Assembly: GCA_042088665.1 (NCBI GenBank)
Contig: JBELMB010000076.1
Location: 1 to 22,369, forward strand
Direction of reading: 5' to 3'
DNA from: JBELMB01 sp042088665
GTDB taxonomy: Bacteria > Pseudomonadota > Alphaproteobacteria > Rhodobacterales > Rhodobacteraceae
DNA length: 22,369 nucleotides
Part shown: one piece after another, positions 18,301 to 22,369 of the stretch
Layout of the letters: each line of letters starts with the position of its first letter
Position numbering within the stretch: position 1 is the stretch's first letter
Translations under genes and position numbers: made by a program
The notes under the pieces: generated by a model
Seen by the model: only the letters and a program-made list of their open reading frames with translations
Databases searched by the model: none
What the model was told of the DNA's origin: nothing

Positions 18301-18614
18301 CCCCCGGGCAGCAGCCCATAGAACCCCTCCCCCGAAAGCCGCACCGGCGCGTCGAAGCTGATCATCAGGTAGATCGGTTCGCGCTCCGGAAAGCCCGGGC
18401 GTTGCCATGTCAGCGACACCTACTCACCGATCTGCGCCCCGGTATCTGCCAGCGTGACGCGCGTCTCACCCGCCAGCCGGTCGATCACCGCGCCACGGGC
18501 ATCGCAGCTCAGATCCGACCGCATGGGCCAATCCTGTGCCCGGGCCGCATGTGGCGGGACAAAGCCAGCCACAAACAGGCCGCACATCAGGAGGATCAAA
18601 AAGCGGCGCATCAT
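15335..18614 (-). pseudogene. Secreted caspase (C14)-domain protein, broken by a stop and a frameshift near its 5' end
   Basis: The gene starts at ATG 18614 with a signal peptide (MMRRFLILLMCGLFVAGF, cleavage near ARA/QD). Its frame is cut by TAG at 18420-18422, continues in the same frame as VSLTWQRPGF to LLPGG, and must then shift by one base at the G6 run (18300-18305) to rejoin EAGFGIGWRAG. From 18319 a single frame of 994 residues runs to the stop at 15335. That part has a long beta-rich, WD-like region, an Ig-like segment and a C-terminal caspase domain (from about residue 735, VHLLSIGVNDYG). The dyad is intact: His in FAGHGL (15848-15850) and Cys in LDACHSG (15704-15706). An EF-hand-like loop, DANGNGAIELSE, lies near the end. 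The OmpA-like gene is 3 bp upstream. The lesions may be real or sequence errors; removing one G makes the total length a multiple of three. Confidence 0.8.
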
Positions 18615-18617
18615 GGA

Positions 18618-19259
18618 TCAGCTTTCAAAGAGGATGATCTGGACACGGCGGTTCACGCCGCTCTGCGGGTTGGCCGGATCGCGCAGCTCGCTCTCGCCAC
18701 GTCCGTCGGACACGAACCGCCCTGCCGGCAGTCCCGACAAGTCCTGCAACCGCCGCATCACCTCCCGTGCGCGGCGCACCGAGAGATCCATGTTGTAAGC
18801 GGCGCTGCCCCTGGCATCCGTATGGCCCAGAACGGCGAACCGTTTGTTGTCAAAGCGGGCATCGCGGATCGCCACGGCAAGGTCCGCAAGATCCGGCGCG
18901 GAGCTGGGCAAGGGTTGGTCGCTGTTGGTTTCAAAGAAGATGTCCACATCCACGCTGACCAGCACGGGGGGCGCTGTCTCTTCGGTGCGGTCCTTGATCA
19001 AGAGGCGGGGCTTCCACCCGTTGACGGCGCCGCGGGCGGACAGGCCCTCGGGCAGGGTCGCAGGTTTCAGGCTGCGCGGGGTCAGACGCACAGCACCATC
19101 GCATTTGTCCGCCTCGCCCGCGAGGCAATCGCTCAGGCGCTCGGCGCGCGACGGCGCATCAAGGGAAAAACTCTCCAGCTGTTGGGTTTGCGCCTGTGCC
19201 GGCCCGGATGAGAGCACGCCCAAGGAAACAGACAAAAGGATCCACAATCTGACCGACAT
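18618..19259 (-). CDS. Secreted OmpA-C-like peptidoglycan-binding protein
   Basis: The protein has 213 residues from ATG 19259. That start gives a clean signal peptide (MSVRLWILLSVSLGVLSS, cleavage near AQA/QT); the frame is open further upstream, but that part looks non-coding. The C-terminal ~110 residues are an OmpA/MotB-type domain: FFETNSDQPLP, then VLGHTDARGSAAYNMDLSVRRA and a final SGVNRRVQIIL. The Asp of GHTDA and the Arg of NRRV correspond to the residues that hold diaminopimelate of peptidoglycan. There is no N-terminal beta barrel or obvious lipobox, so it is probably periplasmic and wall-bound. Its stop is 3 bp before the caspase-protein start, so the two should be co-transcribed, and the products may act together at the cell wall. 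Confidence 0.9.
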   Translation of the reverse strand: MSVRLWILLSVSLGVLSSGPAQAQTQQLESFSLDAPSRAERLSDCLAGEADKCDGAVRLTPRSLKPATLPEGLSARGAVNGWKPRLLIKDRTEETAPPVLVSVDVDIFFETNSDQPLPSSAPDLADLAVAIRDARFDNKRFAVLGHTDARGSAAYNMDLSVRRAREVMRRLQDLSGLPAGRFVSDGRGESELRDPANPQSGVNRRVQIILFES

Positions 19260-19312
19260 CGCCACCCCCGCGGTTTCGCGCGCCCCCCGACAGGGAGAAG
19301 CCTCGCCCGTGC

Positions 19313-19342
19313 ATCCTAGCAATGGCGAAGACAAAACGGCAA
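19313..19342 (-). promoter_or_regulatory. Candidate promoter for the OmpA-caspase pair
   Basis: On the minus strand a -35 like TTGCCG (19342-19337) and a -10 like TAGGAT (19318-19313) are 18 bp apart, each with four of six consensus bases. They lie about 54 bp before ATG 19259. Identified by eye only. Confidence 0.4.
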
Positions 19343-19417
19343 ATTCGCTTGGGGCCAAGTGGTGCTTTCCCTACCCGCCCCCTATCCGGTCATGAGAAGA
19401 TCGACATGGGCAGGCAT

Positions 19418-19440
19418 CGGGGGCGCGGGTGACGCCCCCG
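19418..19440. other. GC-rich hairpin
   Basis: CGGGGGCG (19418-19425) and CGCCCCCG (19433-19440) form a perfect 8 bp stem with a 7-base loop. It lies downstream of the small secreted-protein gene (minus strand), after the longer inverted repeat at 19457-19498. No T-run follows on either strand. Confidence 0.5.
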
Positions 19441-19456
19441 GCGCGCCCCTGTGTCA

Positions 19457-19498
19457 CCTGACGGCGGTCATGGCAGCACAGCCAATGCCGCCGTCAGG
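19457..19498 (-). terminator. Long inverted repeat after the small secreted-protein gene
   Basis: CCTGACGGCGG (19457-19467) and CCGCCGTCAGG (19488-19498) are perfect 11 bp arms around a 20-base loop, which itself contains TGGC and GCCA arms. It lies 9 bp after the stop of the minus-strand gene at 19508, where a terminator is expected. It has no T-tail, so it may instead be a 3' end-stabilising hairpin. Confidence 0.5.
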
Positions 19499-19507
19499 CC
19501 TCTGCCG

Positions 19508-20044
19508 TTATGTATCGGAGGGACAGGGCGCCAGTGCGAGGCTGGCCTGCGCCTGTTTGGAAAACGTGGCTGTGCCGCTCACATCCGCCTTGGCAAAGGA
19601 AACAGTCGCCCCCGCGATTTCAGAGCCGGACACCGTGATGGCCCGCTGCCCAAGCGTGTCGTCCACATCGATCGTGAAGGCGATCGCCTGCCCCGGCGCA
19701 AGCAGGCCAACGTCGAGCGTGATCTGCGATTGACCATCGGTCACCACCGGTTCCGACTTCAGCGCCTGCGCCCCTTCGACCATCTGGAAGGGCTGGAACA
19801 CCTCGACACCGGACCCCTGCGCCGTCACGTCAAAGATCAGCCCGGCGGGAGAGGTGGACAGATCCAGCACGATGGCCGTGTCCTCAAGCGCGCAGGTGCT
19901 CGTGTTCTCAAGGGTGAACCGATCCTTTGGCGCGCCTTCGGAGAAGCGGACGTTCAGGTCCGCATGGACAAGGCCGGGCAACGCAGCAAAGGCAAATGCC
20001 GTGGCGGCCAGCAGGCTGGCGCGTGTCAGATGGTGGGGACGCAT
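19508..20044 (-). CDS. Small secreted protein of unknown function
   Basis: The protein has 178 residues with a clear signal peptide (MRPHHLTRASLLAATAFAF, cleavage near VHA/DL). The mature part is beta-rich and acidic, starting DLNVRFSEGAPKDRFTLEN, with APGQAIAFTIDVDDTLGQR and SGSEIAGATVSF further on. The wording resembles small Rhodobacteraceae proteins that databases often label aggregation factor core, but that name comes from weak similarity to sponge proteins and I would not take it as function. Two Cys (STCALED and the C-terminal APCPSDT) could form a disulfide in the periplasm. AGAGG at 20053-20049, 4 bases before ATG 20044, supports the start. It seems to be transcribed alone, with a hairpin downstream. 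Confidence 0.78.
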   Translation of the reverse strand: MRPHHLTRASLLAATAFAFAALPGLVHADLNVRFSEGAPKDRFTLENTSTCALEDTAIVLDLSTSPAGLIFDVTAQGSGVEVFQPFQMVEGAQALKSEPVVTDGQSQITLDVGLLAPGQAIAFTIDVDDTLGQRAITVSGSEIAGATVSFAKADVSGTATFSKQAQASLALAPCPSDT

Positions 20045-20261
20045 GGGACCTCTCAGGTTTGTACAATTTTGTTACGTGCAACACCCCACTAACGGATCAC
20101 AAATGCAGGGCTGTTGCGCCAGATTGGTCCCGAAACCCGGGCATTTGCCCCGCCGCGGTCGGCACACGCGCCCCGCGCCGCGCCCAACGTCAAGGCGGCC
20201 CCCGTGCATCCCGCAGCAACGCCGCGACGCCGCGACGCCGACCTCGTGCCCGACGTGGCTG

Positions 20262-21833
20262 TCAGGCGCGATAGGCTGGCAGTGGGGATCGGTCCTGCAA
20301 GGCAATGATCCTGCGCAACATCAGCTCTGACAAGGCACTGCGGGTCGCCTGATGGTCCGGCTGGTCATAGAGGTTTTCGGTCTCGCCCGGATCGGCGGAG
20401 AGATCGTAGAGTTCGTTCCAATCCTCACCTTCACGCAGGGACATGCGGTATTGCTCTGTCACGATGGTCCGCACCCGCTGTGGACGGTCGAAACCGACCA
20501 TCTTGCGCTGGCTGTCCTCTTCGACGATCACCGCTTCGGGGGCTGGATCGCCGTGCAGATCGCGCCCCTGGATGCCATTGTAAGGCTGGATGCCCGCCCG
20601 CGCGAGGATCGTTGGCGCGATGTCGATAGAGGAGGCCAGCCCGGTATCCACTTGACCCAGTCCTGGCGCCTGCGGGTCGTGCCAGATGAATGGCACGCGG
20701 ATAAGCCCCTGATAATGAAGCAAGAGCTTCAGCATCAGCCCGTGATCACCCATGAAATCGCCATGGTCCGACGTGAAGATGACAACGGTGTCCTGCGCAA
20801 GGCCCAGCGTTTCCAGCTGCTGCAACACACGTCCGATGGCATCGTCGATCATGGTGATCATGCCATAGGTCAGGGCGATGATGGCGCGGGCCTCGTCCTC
20901 GGTCACCGCAAAGGGGTTCTGGTTGTCGCGCGCATCGGTGCCCTCTGCCAGTGCCGCGCGCATGGCGTGCAGCGGCGGCAGATCCCCCTTGCCGAAGGTC
21001 TCGGGCAAGGGCATTTGAGCCGGGTCATACATATCCCAGTAGCGGCCCGGCGGCGTAAAGGGGTGGTGCGGGTCGGGAAAGGACATCTGCAGGAAGAACG
21101 GCGCATCCTCTTGCGCACGGTCCTCCAGCCATTCCGCGCTTTGGTCCGCGATCCATGTGGTGGAATACAGCTCTTCGGGCACCGCGGTCCGCCAGGCCTG
21201 TGGTGCATCGATTCCGCCGTCCGGCAGCGCGTTGTCCGGCCCGACAAGCTGGTCGAAATCCGCGCGCTGTGTCCGCGCCCACAACAGGTAGTCGCCACAG
21301 GCCTCATCGGCATGGTCCGCGGCGATCCTGACATCGTCAAAGCCGTAGTAGTCGCCGTCGATGCGGTCCTGCAGGGGACGGTCCCATGTTGGTGCCTTTT
21401 CAAGGTCGTATTCCGGCCCGTGGCGGTCGCGCTTGACCGCGTCGCGCAGACCCGGGCTTGGCACGGTCAACCCCTCCGCAGGCTCAAATTTGCTTGTCGC
21501 GGGCAGGCCGGTAAAGCTTTGCAAATGCGACTTGCCGATCAGCCCCGTCCGGTAGCCCGCATCGCGCAGCAATTCCACAAAGGTGGCGTGGTCCTTGGAC
21601 AGGGGAATGCCGTTGTGGCGCGCGCCATGCGCCGAACACATGCGCCCCGTCATGATCGAGGCACGGTTCGGCATGCAGATCGGATTGGCCACGAAAAAGC
21701 GGTCCCAGCGCGTGCCCTTCTGCGCGATCCCGTCGATATTCGGCGTGCGGACAATCGGGTTGCCGGTGCAGCCCAGATGGTCGGCCCGGTGCTGGTCGGT
21801 GATGATGAACAGGAAGTTGGGGCGCTTGGTCAT
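20262..21833 (-). CDS. Type I sulfatase (arylsulfatase/choline-sulfatase superfamily), cytoplasmic
   Basis: This 523-residue enzyme belongs to the alkaline-phosphatase-like sulfatase superfamily and should hydrolyse a sulfate ester, or less likely a phosphonate or phosphate ester. The N-terminus (NFLFIITDQHRADHLGC) gives the first metal-binding Asp. The nucleophile is Cys53 in CMPNRASIMTGR, a C-x-P-x-R motif that would be converted to formylglycine by a maturation enzyme. Asn stands where Ser is most common. A second metal site is FTSDHGDFMGDHG. The C-terminal part (WNELYDLSADPGETENLYD) is typical of the family. There is no signal peptide, so it acts in the cytoplasm on imported substrate. 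ATG 21833 has AAGGA 6 bases upstream and overlaps the transporter stop by ATGA. The exact substrate cannot be read from sequence. Confidence 0.92.
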   Translation of the reverse strand: MTKRPNFLFIITDQHRADHLGCTGNPIVRTPNIDGIAQKGTRWDRFFVANPICMPNRASIMTGRMCSAHGARHNGIPLSKDHATFVELLRDAGYRTGLIGKSHLQSFTGLPATSKFEPAEGLTVPSPGLRDAVKRDRHGPEYDLEKAPTWDRPLQDRIDGDYYGFDDVRIAADHADEACGDYLLWARTQRADFDQLVGPDNALPDGGIDAPQAWRTAVPEELYSTTWIADQSAEWLEDRAQEDAPFFLQMSFPDPHHPFTPPGRYWDMYDPAQMPLPETFGKGDLPPLHAMRAALAEGTDARDNQNPFAVTEDEARAIIALTYGMITMIDDAIGRVLQQLETLGLAQDTVVIFTSDHGDFMGDHGLMLKLLLHYQGLIRVPFIWHDPQAPGLGQVDTGLASSIDIAPTILARAGIQPYNGIQGRDLHGDPAPEAVIVEEDSQRKMVGFDRPQRVRTIVTEQYRMSLREGEDWNELYDLSADPGETENLYDQPDHQATRSALSELMLRRIIALQDRSPLPAYRA

Positions 21834-22369
21834 GTGGCGTCCTTCGGGTTTTGGGGCAGGGATCGGGCCGCGCGCAGGTCCCATGCGATCAACCCGATCC
21901 CCAGCGCGACGGCGGGCAGATGGATCATCGGATCTGTGACCAGCATGGCAAAGGCCAGACCAAAGCGGGAGACAATCTCCGGCAGGCTCAGTTTGCGCCG
22001 GTCATGTCCCGACAGAGCCGAGGAAAAGAGCCAGATGCAAAAACAGGTCCGCGCCACGATCCAGAGGAACGGCAGCAGGCTGAATTCCTCGATGATCAGG
22101 ATGGTGGGGTAAAAGGCAAAGACAAAGGGAATGATGAACTTTGCCATGCCCAGACGGAATGACATCAGGGCGGTCATCAGCGGATTGGCCCCCGCGATGG
22201 GTGCCGCGGCATAGGCCGCGATGGCCACAGGCGGGGTCAGCGATGACGCGACACCGTAGTAAAACACGAACATATGCGCCGTCAGCATGGACACGCCCAG
22301 CGCCTGAATCGCCGGTCCCATGACAAGGATGATGATCAGGTAAGCCGGCAACGTCGGCATCCCCATCCC
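21830..22369 (-). CDS. TRAP transporter large permease, fused 4TM/12TM type, C-terminal part (5' partial)
   Basis: The frame runs to the right edge and shows only the last 180 residues. They start with GMGMPTLPAYLIIILVMGPA, followed by HMFVFYYGVASSLTPPVAIAAYAAAPIAGANP and SFRLGMAKFIIPFVFAFYP, the conserved end of DctM-type TRAP permeases of the fused 4TM/12TM class. At least four more hydrophobic stretches follow, with a final amphipathic tail (RSLPQNPKDAT). Such transporters import organic anions or other small solutes with a Na+ gradient and usually use a TAXI-type binding protein, which would be upstream outside the window. Its TGA (21832-21830) overlaps the sulfatase ATG, so the enzyme is translated in coupling with it. 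The likely cargo is the sulfatase substrate. Confidence 0.88.
   Translation of the reverse strand, partial: GMGMPTLPAYLIIILVMGPAIQALGVSMLTAHMFVFYYGVASSLTPPVAIAAYAAAPIAGANPLMTALMSFRLGMAKFIIPFVFAFYPTILIIEEFSLLPFLWIVARTCFCIWLFSSALSGHDRRKLSLPEIVSRFGLAFAMLVTDPMIHLPAVALGIGLIAWDLRAARSLPQNPKDAT

Noticed and set aside
18150..18419. Separate 89-residue gene after the stop codon at 18420
   Set aside because: Only its first ~40 residues look like protein; they continue the signal-peptide frame and then match into the caspase frame after a one-base shift, so it is a fragment of the broken gene.
20045..20261. Gap between the sulfatase and the small secreted-protein gene
   Set aside because: An 8 bp palindrome (TTGTACAA) and a short GCCGCGAC repeat were seen, but no convincing promoter, terminator or RNA could be assigned.
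20352..22112. Open frame of 586 codons on the plus strand
   Set aside because: It is the mirror of the sulfatase and TRAP genes, both of which have full motif support; its composition is not protein-like.

Overview
The window is a GC-rich stretch with dense gene packing. Its gene types are typical of marine Alphaproteobacteria: a giant RTX exoprotein with a serralysin-like C-terminus, LacI-controlled ABC import, a fused TRAP transporter, and a small secreted protein of a kind often seen in Rhodobacteraceae. The most likely source is a Rhodobacterales (Roseobacter-group) chromosome. That placement is an inference from gene content and protein style; there is no rRNA or other marker gene here.

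Layout: (1) Positions 1-7319 (+) hold the C-terminal 2438 residues of a very large secreted protein. It has the end of a kexin-type subtilisin (S8) protease domain, a proprotein-convertase P domain, a laminin-G/concanavalin-like domain and a long RTX calcium-binding region with visible internal duplications, and it ends in a type I secretion C-terminal domain. A strong intrinsic terminator follows. (2) Positions 7664-15227 (+) form one tightly packed operon. It has a LacI-family regulator with a palindromic operator in front, a polyamine/Fe-type (PotD/B/C/A-like) ABC importer, an IunH-family nucleoside hydrolase and an adenine deaminase. Nearly all junctions overlap or are a few bases apart. 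The simplest reading is uptake of a purine nucleoside (adenosine-like), cleavage of the glycosidic bond, then deamination of adenine to hypoxanthine. (3) Positions 15335-19259 (-) hold a two-gene unit: a secreted OmpA-C-like protein followed 3 bp later by a long secreted protein with a C-terminal caspase (C14) domain. The caspase gene is broken near its 5' end by an in-frame TAG and a frameshift in a six-base homopolymer. (4) Position 19508-20044 (-) encodes a small secreted protein of unknown function. (5) Positions 20262-22369 (-) hold the end of a fused TRAP transporter gene whose stop codon overlaps the start of a cytoplasmic type I sulfatase, pointing to import and desulfation of a sulfate ester.

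The best candidates for something undescribed are the transporter/nucleoside hydrolase/adenine deaminase operon, because this ABC family is usually linked to polyamines, and the envelope-directed OmpA-caspase pair. No tRNA, rRNA, CRISPR array, insertion sequence or prophage gene was recognised.
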